A DNA stretch of 64,000 bases from Pantoea rwandensis (GTDB lineage: Bacteria > Pseudomonadota > Gammaproteobacteria > Enterobacterales > Enterobacteriaceae), in the NCBI RefSeq assembly GCF_002095475.1, contig NZ_MLFR01000015.1, positions 1 through 64,000 of the forward strand. The letters are read 5' to 3'. The translations under genes and the position numbers were made by a program. The notes below the pieces were generated by a model, which had not been told where the DNA came from, made no database searches, and saw only the letters and a list, made by a program, of their open reading frames with translations. Positions 52,101 through 59,151 of this stretch are shown here, piece by piece. Numbering within the stretch: position 1 is the first letter of the stretch; each line of letters starts with the position of its first letter.

Positions 52101-53307
52101 CGATACCCTGCGCGGCGACATTATCTACGGCTATGACGATGAAGGCCGACTGCTGAAGCACTACGAGGCGCGTCAGGGCCACCGCACGTCTCAGTTTGGC
52201 TACGATGCGGCGGATAATCTCAACGCCACAGATCATGATCTGCCCACGTCACCCATCACGGATAACCGGCTCGGTCAGTGGCAAAACTTGTTTATGAAGT
52301 ATGACTGGTGGGGAAACCTTGTCAGCCGCCGAAACGGGTTTAGCGAGCAGCATTACACCTATGATGCGGAAAACAGACTGGTTGCCGCAGAAGGCACCGG
52401 ACCGCAGGGACGTTTCACCGCCCGTTATCATTATGATGCCCTGGGCAGACGCATCCGCAAAAGCGTCACCACCCAACAGGGCACGACAGAAACCCGTTTT
52501 CTGTGGCAGGGTTATCGCCTATTACAGGAGCAGCAGGAAACCGGCGGCTGCCAGACCTATGTCTACGACCCAGTTGAAATCTGGAGTCCGCTGGCGCGCA
52601 TTGACCATCATGTCGGAGACAAGCAGGGAGAAATCCTGTGGTTCAACACCGACCTGAACGGCGCCCCGCTGGAGGTCACTGATGCAAGCGGCGCATTGCG
52701 CTGGAGTGGTCAGTACGGTAGTTTTGGCGAGGTCAGCAGGCAAACGGAAGGCTTCAGCCGCTTAGGGCAGCACCCTGCCCTGCATCATCAGCCACTGCGC
52801 TATGCCGGACAATACGCCGACAGCGAGACGGGCCTGCACTATAATTTGTTCCGATATTATGATCCGCAGGTCGGAAGATTTACGGTGCAGGATCCTGTGG
52901 GGATCGCGGGTGGGATCAATCTTTATCAGTATGCGGTAAATCCGTTGGGGTGGATTGATCCCCTAGGTTTAACAGCTGAAAATTGTGCAAACACTGTTCA
53001 AGTTAAAAATAGAAAGGCTGCCATAAGAGCAGCCAAAGAGCATGCTCAGGTGCCACGAGTTTCTCGGGGTGGTGAGCCTATTGATATTGATAAACTTCGC
53101 CCTAACAGTAGAGGCGAGACATGGGCAAATATGAAATCTGAAGGAGGGAAAAAGCTAGGGATGGAGAATCCAAAAGGAAAAAATGAATGGTTTGAACACC
53201 CTGATGGCCACCCTGATGCTGGTCAGCCCGGAATCCCTGCACATCACAGCAGCGGGCATATCCATGCTATAAGTCCAAAAGGCATAAAGAAAGTTTTCAC
53301 ATGGTGA
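49141..53307 (+). CDS. PAAR-Rhs type VI secretion effector with C-terminal toxin
   Basis: 1388-aa polymorphic toxin. Order: N-terminal transmembrane pair (about residues 17-70), PAAR domain (about 85-165, VFINGKPAA, VFINGLPAARIGD), second hydrophobic region (about 180-240), Rhs/YD-repeat cage (about 250-1265), and the cleavage core RYYDPQVGRFTVQDPVGIAGG...NPLGWIDPLGL. The last 112 residues (about 1277-1388) are the toxin, clearly lower in GC than the rest. The toxin carries HPDGHPDAGQ and HHSSGHIHAI, histidine-rich motifs that suggest a metal-dependent nuclease of the HNH/Endo VII kind, but I cannot name the family. It follows its EagR chaperone and precedes the presumed immunity gene. Confidence 0.93.
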   Translation: MFEAARVGDDIGHSHALMGMIAGTLVGGLIAAVGGIAAGALMLAGLGAACLGVGVLLMGASFAVGYLTGELATAARDSIADAGAASMTKKGTITTGSWNVFINGKPAAIATESRVACSDDGSQQMAEGSSRVFINGLPAARIGDQTTCGAKVMSGSGNVIIGGAPQQTLPIQSEVPEWVYKASDLTLLFAGLFGGFGGAAGKAGAIGKLLSKIPGINKLARIACRAGALITGAVAVGIVARPVDIVSGQKFLSGDDELDFVLPSRLPVRWQRYWRSGNPGDSVLGRGWNLFWETRLEPYQDGLVWRAPSGDYVSFPQVPKGQRTYCEAEKYWLEHHLDDSWSVYDISGERWQFSPQSADAPSLPQRLSEPCGNDILFEWNPDHNLHALTDSAGQRVVCRYANNRLIGAWLDDEICLVHYAYDDAGQLITVTSRGGSVRRRFQWRDGLMSAHEDSNGLLSEYLWQEIDGLPRVVAFRHSAGEQLNFSYDFENGTRLATRDDGAQAHWLIDDDDNVARFTDFDGSQTAFVYRDNELCDVILPGGAMRSSNWDRYGRMLQETDPAGRRTRYHWFRLTDRITRIDYPDLSATRSAYDLHGRLASETDALNNITHYHYPDAEETLPDSITDALGGTVTLQWNRQGLLTQHTDCSGNVSQYRYDRFGNLISSENAEGNITQREWNAAGQLCAVTYPNGDRETLQWNSQGQLSAWRDSLESEVRWHYNALGLPVSQIDRIGRTRRLHYDPRGNLLRLENGNGGEYRFSYDPVNRPLSEIRPDDTSRLMQWDERGFLSGLQENGRPDADGGTARRWQQFSYDASGIITGRTSRHAVYNYERNHGGELVRLQRTPTAEGVALGIAENDVTFTRDAAGQLLNESGSNGTLEYEYDALGNLTALTLPDEQQLAWLHYGSGHVSAIRFGQQLVSEFTRDRLHREVQRSQGAREQHRQYDNLGRRTLQRSKRSSRMTPPEQQILERAFRYTARSELEGVSDTLRGDIIYGYDDEGRLLKHYEARQGHRTSQFGYDAADNLNATDHDLPTSPITDNRLGQWQNLFMKYDWWGNLVSRRNGFSEQHYTYDAENRLVAAEGTGPQGRFTARYHYDALGRRIRKSVTTQQGTTETRFLWQGYRLLQEQQETGGCQTYVYDPVEIWSPLARIDHHVGDKQGEILWFNTDLNGAPLEVTDASGALRWSGQYGSFGEVSRQTEGFSRLGQHPALHHQPLRYAGQYADSETGLHYNLFRYYDPQVGRFTVQDPVGIAGGINLYQYAVNPLGWIDPLGLTAENCANTVQVKNRKAAIRAAKEHAQVPRVSRGGEPIDIDKLRPNSRGETWANMKSEGGKKLGMENPKGKNEWFEHPDGHPDAGQPGIPAHHSSGHIHAISPKGIKKVFTW

Positions 53308-53313
53308 CTTAAT

Positions 53314-53922
53314 ATGATTAAAAATAACAATATCGCTATTTTCCCTTATCCCGACTGGTCTAATCTGACCGATAGCGATTTAGCATTATTAAAAAAACCA
53401 TATTGCATTTCTTGGTATGAAATTAGTGAGGATGGGGACATCCACTATGGTTTTAAAACTGAAGATGCAAAAAAATTCTTGAAGGAAATGTTTTTTGAGG
53501 TGATGTTCGTTGACGAAATGGATTACAAAACGCAATCACCAGTAGGATTAGAGCGAGGAGTTTTATTTTTTTATGATAATAAATCCACCTACAGCACGCT
53601 TAAAGATACCACAAAAAAATATTTCTTAAGCAAAAAGAAAGAAAGTATTTTTTTAAGAAAGGGGATAACCAACTTTGTTAAAGCTACAAAGCCGAAATTT
53701 ATATCAAGTCAGAAAAAAAACTCATTATCCACCTCATTAATCAATGAACACCTAACTGATGAGTTACCAATAATATCAGCAACTTACTTTACACCCGAAG
53801 CTGGAGAAACTATTATTCTCTTCGACGAAAACCTAAAGGTAAAAGCTAAGGGAGTTTGCTTGTCAATGGGAATAAAAATTCATAATTTCAATAGCATCGA
53901 TCAACTCCCCAATCCAGGCTAA
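53314..53922 (+). CDS. Presumed immunity protein for the Rhs toxin
   Basis: 202-aa cytosolic protein starting 6 nt after the Rhs stop, AT-rich like the toxin tail, with no recognised domain. It begins MIKNNNIAIFPYPDWSNLTDSD and has many lysines. Position right behind a Rhs toxin is the classical place of the immunity gene; the function is inferred from that alone. Confidence 0.72.
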   Translation: MIKNNNIAIFPYPDWSNLTDSDLALLKKPYCISWYEISEDGDIHYGFKTEDAKKFLKEMFFEVMFVDEMDYKTQSPVGLERGVLFFYDNKSTYSTLKDTTKKYFLSKKKESIFLRKGITNFVKATKPKFISSQKKNSLSTSLINEHLTDELPIISATYFTPEAGETIILFDENLKVKAKGVCLSMGIKIHNFNSIDQLPNPG

Positions 53923-53958
53923 TTCAATAAAGTGCTATACATTTCAATCATCCATACA

Positions 53959-53990
53959 TTATTACACCATAATGAAAATAGGTGTAATAA
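53959..53990. repeat. Inverted repeat after the immunity gene
   Basis: TTATTACACC, 12-nt loop, GGTGTAATAA: perfect 10-bp arms, 36 nt after the immunity gene. Could be a weak terminator or a site left by recombination at the variable end of the rhs locus. Confidence 0.55.
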
Positions 53991-54098
53991 TTGCATAGAA
54001 AAACGGCTTATCTGAAGTGGAATTCAATTGGGCGTGTATAAGTGAGCACTACTGCCTCAATCCACAAAAATACTAGCCCAACATTTAACAATTTAAAC

Positions 54099-54983
54099 TC
54101 ACACATGCCGAATCATAAATGCCGCCGCAGCCTCTAACGCATGCCGTGTGGCATCCAACTGAACATCGCGCTGGAATACATGATGCATGCCCTCATAAAT
54201 ATCCAGTTGCACCACACCTCCCCTCTCCTCAACTTTAGTTGCATAGCGCGTTGCGTCACTCAACAACAGCTCCTCACTGCCGACCTGAATCAGCAAGGGT
54301 GGCAACGTATTCGTTTCAGCAAACAGCGGTGAAGCACGTTGATCTTTAGGATCAGCTCCCTGTAGATAGGCGCGAGCGGCATCCTGCAAAATCGCGGGCT
54401 GGAAAATGGGATCGCGCATGTTGGGATCGTTAAACGACTCGCCACTAAAGGTGAGATCGGTCCAGGGAGAAAACACCACCACTGAACGAATATGTGCTGC
54501 CAGCTGTGGATATTGCAGCGCCATCAGCGACAGCGCCCCACCTGCCGAATCACCTATCAGAGCGATGTCCGTAATGCCGTCTTCGATCAGCGCACTCAAC
54601 ACCTGAACAACTCTATCCGGCGCGGCAGGGAACGGATGCTCCGGTGCCAGCGGATAGTCCAGCACGAAGGTTGAATACCCGGTGCGCACTGCCAATTGGC
54701 TGGCGAATCCTCGGTACGCCTTTGCGCTGCCGAGCATATAGGCACCACCGTGAATAAACACAATGACGCGTTCGCTGCGAGTCGCTTGCGGGTGCAGCCA
54801 CCAACCCGAGGCATCGATTTGCTCTGCACGCACACCTTGCACCAGCGGTGTTTGTTCGGTCATCGCGTCATAGTATTCACGCATCGAGCCGTTGAAACTG
54901 CTGCGATGTGCCTGTTGTTCGGCCAGTGATTGTGCAACCTGCTCACGGTCATGCAGAGTTAAGGGATGTCGAGTTGGGTTCAT
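54099..54983 (-). CDS. Alpha/beta hydrolase of the hormone-sensitive lipase type
   Basis: 294-aa esterase/lipase. Oxyanion-hole motif VFIHGGAYMLGSAK, nucleophile elbow IGDSAGGALSL (catalytic Ser), acid residue expected near LLIQVGSEELLLSDA and catalytic His in YEGMHHVFQ. No signal peptide. It is divergent from a LysR regulator 102 bp away, which probably controls it. Physiological substrate unknown. Confidence 0.86.
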   Translation of the reverse strand: MNPTRHPLTLHDREQVAQSLAEQQAHRSSFNGSMREYYDAMTEQTPLVQGVRAEQIDASGWWLHPQATRSERVIVFIHGGAYMLGSAKAYRGFASQLAVRTGYSTFVLDYPLAPEHPFPAAPDRVVQVLSALIEDGITDIALIGDSAGGALSLMALQYPQLAAHIRSVVVFSPWTDLTFSGESFNDPNMRDPIFQPAILQDAARAYLQGADPKDQRASPLFAETNTLPPLLIQVGSEELLLSDATRYATKVEERGGVVQLDIYEGMHHVFQRDVQLDATRHALEAAAAFMIRHV

Positions 54984-55085
54984 GATGTTCTCCAGAGGTT
55001 ATGGGGGTGGAGCAACGTTAAGCCATTCCAATCCCTGCAACTAGCTGGCTTAATGGAATACCATCTATTCCTAATTGGACTATCT

Positions 55086-56018
55086 ATGGATCGTCTTGAT
55101 GCCATCCGACTGTTTCTGCGCGTAGTGGAGTGCGGCAGTTTTTCAGCTACCGCCAAAGAAGCGGGCGTCGGGCAATCTGCCGTCAGCAAACAGATCGCCG
55201 CTCTTGAGAGCCAGTTCAACCACCAACTCCTCAAGCGATCGTCACGCGGCATCGCCTTAACCGAGGCGGGCAAAGCTTTCTATGACGGAGCACAGCGGCT
55301 TCGCGACGAGTTCGAACAGCTGGAAACCCGCGTGAAATACGGCACAGATGAAGCCTCTGGAACGCTGCGCATCTCCGTCGCGCCGGTGTTTGGTCGCTTC
55401 TATATCATCCCCCGCTTGCCTGCCCTGCTGGAGCGGCATCCCGCATTGAATATCGAACTGCGGGTTTCCGAGCGGCATGTGGATTTAATTGGAGAGAATA
55501 TTGATGTCGCGATCCGCCATGGCGAACTGCAGGACTCCGCACTCACCCAACGCAAGCTCGCCGACAGCCCACTGATTACCGTAGCCAGCCCCGCGTATAT
55601 TGCGAGATGCGGTGAACCCACCTCGCCTGCCGAGTTGAGTGAACATCAGTGCATTGCATTCAACGGAGGACGCGGTGTGCATCCGTGGCATTTTATTGAT
55701 GGGCAAGGTAAGGCGCTCACTCTTATGCCGCAAGGACGTTTCCAGAGTAATGACGGTGAACAACAACGCGCCGCTGCGCTGGCGGGATTGGGAATTACGC
55801 AGATTCCGGCGTGGATCGCAGGAACGGATTTGGCGTCTGGGGCATTGGTGCCGGTGTTACGTGAGTTCGCAACGGGAACAGTGCCGGTAAGTGCGGTGTT
55901 TGCGACAAAGCAGATGGCGAATAGTAAGGTGAGAGTGTTTGTGGAGTATCTGATGGGGACGCTGCGGGAGGATTTGCCGCTGGTGGATGGGGGATTGAAG
56001 ATGGAGGGTGGAGAATGA
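55086..56018 (+). CDS. LysR-family transcriptional regulator
   Basis: 310-aa LysR protein. N-terminal winged helix in MDRLDAIRLFLRVVECGSFSATAKEAGVGQSAVSKQIAALE (only part of the first 60 residues) and a C-terminal effector-binding domain (about 90-295). The ATG at 55086 gives the usual family N-terminus; the frame is open 120 nt upstream but that part is not conserved. It belongs to the DsdC/CrgA-like one-gene regulators, and its probable target is the divergent hydrolase. Confidence 0.86.
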   Translation: MDRLDAIRLFLRVVECGSFSATAKEAGVGQSAVSKQIAALESQFNHQLLKRSSRGIALTEAGKAFYDGAQRLRDEFEQLETRVKYGTDEASGTLRISVAPVFGRFYIIPRLPALLERHPALNIELRVSERHVDLIGENIDVAIRHGELQDSALTQRKLADSPLITVASPAYIARCGEPTSPAELSEHQCIAFNGGRGVHPWHFIDGQGKALTLMPQGRFQSNDGEQQRAAALAGLGITQIPAWIAGTDLASGALVPVLREFATGTVPVSAVFATKQMANSKVRVFVEYLMGTLREDLPLVDGGLKMEGGE

Positions 56019-56245
56019 ATCGGGAGATGAGCGTGGAGCCCACATTGCAGCAGGTGATCGACTTTGTGCGTGAGTTTTCAGGGGATGTGAAGTCAGTGAT
56101 TACCGAGGAGACTCGGCTGGAAGCGGATTTGGGGATTACTGGTGATGATGGGATTGAGTTGCTGGAGCAAGCGGAGAAGCGGTTTGGGGTTTCGTTTTTT
56201 GGGTTACAGCGTTTTTCAGAGCGACTTATTGCGACATGTATGTGA
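56015..56245 (+). CDS. DUF1493 (acyl-carrier-like) protein, probably truncated
   Basis: 76-aa protein resembling the N-terminal part of DUF1493: a four-helix carrier-like start with LEADLGITGDDGIELLEQAEKRFGVSF. DUF1493 proteins usually run on past 100 residues with an FDF-type motif; here the frame ends in GLQRFSERLIATCM, unlike the family as I recall it. ATG overlaps the LysR stop, with GGAGGGTGGAG upstream. Its end coincides with the change to the AT-rich dnd island, so the island probably cut it. Confidence 0.65.
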   Translation: MNREMSVEPTLQQVIDFVREFSGDVKSVITEETRLEADLGITGDDGIELLEQAEKRFGVSFFGLQRFSERLIATCM

Positions 56246-56338
56246 GATTCCAAGACTCGCTTACTTACTCGAAAACGTAACATACCAATCTAACATCATG
56301 ATTTATAGTGAATATCCATTTATGTAAATTGAGAGTCA

Positions 56339-56358
56339 TTACGCAAAAAATTACGTAA
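56339..56358. promoter_or_regulatory. DndB-type operator 1
   Basis: TTACGC-N8-ACGTAA, with one mismatch in the outer palindrome; contains TACG-N10-CGTA exactly. It lies 77 bp before the dndB start and is the first of two such sites. Confidence 0.8.
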
Positions 56359-56383
56359 TAAAAGCTATAAATCTCGACTTTAG

Positions 56384-56403
56384 TTACGTAAAATATCACG
56401 TAA
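56384..56403. promoter_or_regulatory. DndB-type operator 2
   Basis: TTACGT-N8-ACGTAA, perfect; contains TACG-N10-CGTA. It is centred 45 bp from site 1 and 31 bp before the dndB start. Published work on Salmonella enterica (He and co-workers, 2015) reports two 5'-TACGN10CGTA-3' palindromes bound by DndB in its own promoter; the arrangement here is the same. Confidence 0.85.
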
Positions 56404-56434
56404 CCGAACTAACGTGATTTATGGGATTTCAAGC

Positions 56435-57520
56435 ATGGCTAATGTAGACGCAGATTACTGCTATTCGTTTCCAGCTATACGGGGCATACAGGCTGGCCGC
56501 CCTTTCTATATTGCAACCTGCCCAATGCGTATCATTCCCAAAATTTTTAGTTTTGATGGGAATGACGTCCCACCAGAACTACGTGCGCAGCGGACGTTGA
56601 ATAAATCGCGCATTCCGGAAATGGTTAGATATTTACTTGAAAATCCTAAAGATTACATATTTTCAGCATTAACGGCTTCTATAGCTGTTGATGTCCAATT
56701 TGATGAGTTTCCAGGTTCAAATAACCTGGGGACTTTAAGTGTTCCAATGGATGCACAGATCCTCATAAATGATGGACAGCACCGTCGCAAGGCGATCGAA
56801 GATGCTCTAGATGCCCGTCCAGAATTGGGACAGGACAACATCCCTGTGCTGTTTTTTGTTGATGAAGGTCTGAAACGCAGTCAACAAATGTTTGCTGACT
56901 TGAACAAATATGCTATCCGCCCTAGCCCATCACTGTCATCGCTTTACGATCACCGTGACATCAGTTCAAACTTGGCACGTTACTTGGCCATGTCTGTGGA
57001 ACCATTTTTGGGAATGACTGAGTTAGAAAAATCTGGAATTAGTCAACGCTCAAACAAGCTGTTTACATTGAGCAGTATTAAACAGGCAACTCGTGCTCTA
57101 TTAGGTAAAGAGCCAAAAGAGGACAATTTTGAAGAGTGTTCTCAAATTGCCACACGTTACTGGCAGGCTGTCTTTAACGCGATGCCGGACTGGCAGTTAG
57201 CTGCTAAGAAAGAAGTTTCTCCGGTCCAGTTAAGACAAGACTATGTTCACGCACATGGCATTGGTTTGCAGGCTCTAGGGCAGCTAGGATATACACTTCT
57301 GACGGATTACCCTGATCAGTGGCAGGAGAAAATTACTGATCTGAAAACATTTAACTGGCGAAGAAATAATCCAGATTTGATTAAACGTGCAATGCAGCAC
57401 GGTAAGCTGAGTAAAACCAGCACAGCTATCCAGTTAACTAGTAATGCTCTTAAAAATGCATTATCCCTTCCTCTCTCTCCTGAAGAACAGGAGCTCGAAG
57501 CTCAAATGGTTGCATCATGA
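56435..57520 (+). CDS. dndB: DndB, regulator of DNA phosphorothioation
   Basis: 361-aa DGQHR-domain protein. The motif NDGQHRRKAIEDAL is near residues 110-123. The start at ATG 56435 is preferred over a GTG at 56414 because it gives MANVDADYCYSFPAIRGIQAG and puts a cysteine at position 29 (IATCPMRI), the residue reported as important for DndB function in Salmonella. DndB represses the dnd operon by binding the two palindromes upstream. Its stop overlaps the dndC start (ATGA). First gene of dndBCDE. Confidence 0.92.
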   Translation: MANVDADYCYSFPAIRGIQAGRPFYIATCPMRIIPKIFSFDGNDVPPELRAQRTLNKSRIPEMVRYLLENPKDYIFSALTASIAVDVQFDEFPGSNNLGTLSVPMDAQILINDGQHRRKAIEDALDARPELGQDNIPVLFFVDEGLKRSQQMFADLNKYAIRPSPSLSSLYDHRDISSNLARYLAMSVEPFLGMTELEKSGISQRSNKLFTLSSIKQATRALLGKEPKEDNFEECSQIATRYWQAVFNAMPDWQLAAKKEVSPVQLRQDYVHAHGIGLQALGQLGYTLLTDYPDQWQEKITDLKTFNWRRNNPDLIKRAMQHGKLSKTSTAIQLTSNALKNALSLPLSPEEQELEAQMVAS

Positions 57521-59151
57521 GTAAACTAGTTCAGGCCTTTGATTTGGCTGAATACGAAGATTTTATTAATAACGAGCAATTTGCTGGACGCCCCTTATCT
57601 GAATATGTTTCTGAAGTTCAGAGAATTTACTGCGCTGATAGACGCCCTTGGGTAATTGGCTATAGTGGTGGTAAGGACTCATCAGCAGTTATCACCTTAG
57701 TATATTTGGCCTTGTTAGGTCTAACTCCAGAGATGCGCAACAAAGACGTTTTCTTAGTGTCATCAGACACATTGGTTGAAACACCAGTAGTAGTTGATTT
57801 AATCAAGAAAACCATGATGCAGATAGAGGCTGGTGCAAAACGCAATAACTTGCCAATAACCCAACATTCAGTCACACCAAAAACTAATGAAACTTTCTGG
57901 GTCAATCTGTTGGGCAAAGGATATCCCGCTCCAACTCGAAGTTTTCGCTGGTGTACTGAAAGAATGAAAATTAATCCGGTTAGTGATTTTATAAAAGATA
58001 AAGTCAGCCAGTTTGATGAAGTTATTGTTGTCTTAGGTTCACGAAGCAGCGAGAGCGCATCGCGCGCACAAGTGATCGCGAAGCACAAAATTGATGGCTC
58101 ACGCCTCGCAAGACATACCACATTGCCAAATGCATTTATCTATACCCCTATCGATAGCTGGGACGTAGATGACGTATGGAAATTGTTGCGCGGTGCGTTT
58201 CGCTATGCCCCTGATGATATCAATGAATGGGAAAGTCCTTGGGCAGGAAATAACCGTCCTCTTTGGACTCTATATATGGACTCCTCAGCACAGGGGGAGT
58301 GCCCATTAGTGATCGATGAGAGTACCCCGTCCTGTGGTAACTCCCGCTTTGGCTGCTGGACCTGTACCGTAGTCACCAAAGATAAAGCGATGGAAAGTCT
58401 GATCAAGAATGGCGAAGAGTGGATGTCCCCTTTGCTGAAATATCGCGATCTGCTGGCATTTACTACCGACCCCGTGAATAAAGACACGTTCCGCAACTAT
58501 AAGCGCCGTACCGGTAAAGTGAGTTATCAATATGCCAAGGACGGTGAAGAAATCAGTGCGGAACGTAAGCATGTTCCCGGCCCTTACTGGCTAAAATATC
58601 GCCAGAAGTGGCTTAAAGAATTGCTGGAAATAGAGCGCGATTTGAACGATCAGGGCCATACCATCACGTTAATTACGCAGCCGGAGCTACATGCTATTCG
58701 CCAGGAATGGCTGAAAGACCCTAATGAGCCGGACTGGTACGACATTTTGCCAGGTATTTATCGCGACGTTTACGGAAAAGACTTGGACTGGGTTATTGAC
58801 GACCAGTCACGTTTCAATGCTAGCGATGCGGAACTGCTTGAGCAGATCGCCCAAGGGTTTGAGGTGGTTCCTGAGATGGTTATGAAACTGATTGAGCTCG
58901 AGGTTTCTATGGAAGGACTCAGTCGCCGTCAGGGTATCTTCGACAAACTTGGCACTATCTTGAAACAAGACTGGGGCAGTCTCGAAGAAATAAAACAGCA
59001 GCAACAAGCCTTGCAGAAACGGAACGACCGAGATATTCATCAGGATGAAGTAGCAAAATTGGAGACCGAACTACAGATCTTGCAGCGCAGAATTGCCGAA
59101 GTGAGCGAGCCGACTCTGCTTACCAGTGAGGAAAATGAACGTGTTAATTAA
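57517..59151 (+). CDS. dndC: DndC, PAPS-reductase-like sulfurtransferase of the Dnd system
   Basis: 544-aa ATP-pyrophosphatase fold protein. PP-loop GYSGGKDSSAVI near residue 48; R-rich loop CTERMKINPVSDFIKD; four cysteines in SCGNSRFGCWTCTVV for a 4Fe-4S cluster; a C-terminal coiled coil (about 450-540). It activates the DNA phosphate for replacement of oxygen by sulfur. The first 200 codons are much more AT-rich than the following part, so the gene may be a recombinant. Overlaps dndD by 17 nt. Confidence 0.93.
   Translation: MSKLVQAFDLAEYEDFINNEQFAGRPLSEYVSEVQRIYCADRRPWVIGYSGGKDSSAVITLVYLALLGLTPEMRNKDVFLVSSDTLVETPVVVDLIKKTMMQIEAGAKRNNLPITQHSVTPKTNETFWVNLLGKGYPAPTRSFRWCTERMKINPVSDFIKDKVSQFDEVIVVLGSRSSESASRAQVIAKHKIDGSRLARHTTLPNAFIYTPIDSWDVDDVWKLLRGAFRYAPDDINEWESPWAGNNRPLWTLYMDSSAQGECPLVIDESTPSCGNSRFGCWTCTVVTKDKAMESLIKNGEEWMSPLLKYRDLLAFTTDPVNKDTFRNYKRRTGKVSYQYAKDGEEISAERKHVPGPYWLKYRQKWLKELLEIERDLNDQGHTITLITQPELHAIRQEWLKDPNEPDWYDILPGIYRDVYGKDLDWVIDDQSRFNASDAELLEQIAQGFEVVPEMVMKLIELEVSMEGLSRRQGIFDKLGTILKQDWGSLEEIKQQQQALQKRNDRDIHQDEVAKLETELQILQRRIAEVSEPTLLTSEENERVN

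Noticed and set aside
50239-52236. Long antisense ORFs inside rhs (50239-50925 and 51313-52236)
   Set aside because: Typical shadow frames of a GC-rich repetitive gene; the sense frame is a full-length Rhs protein.
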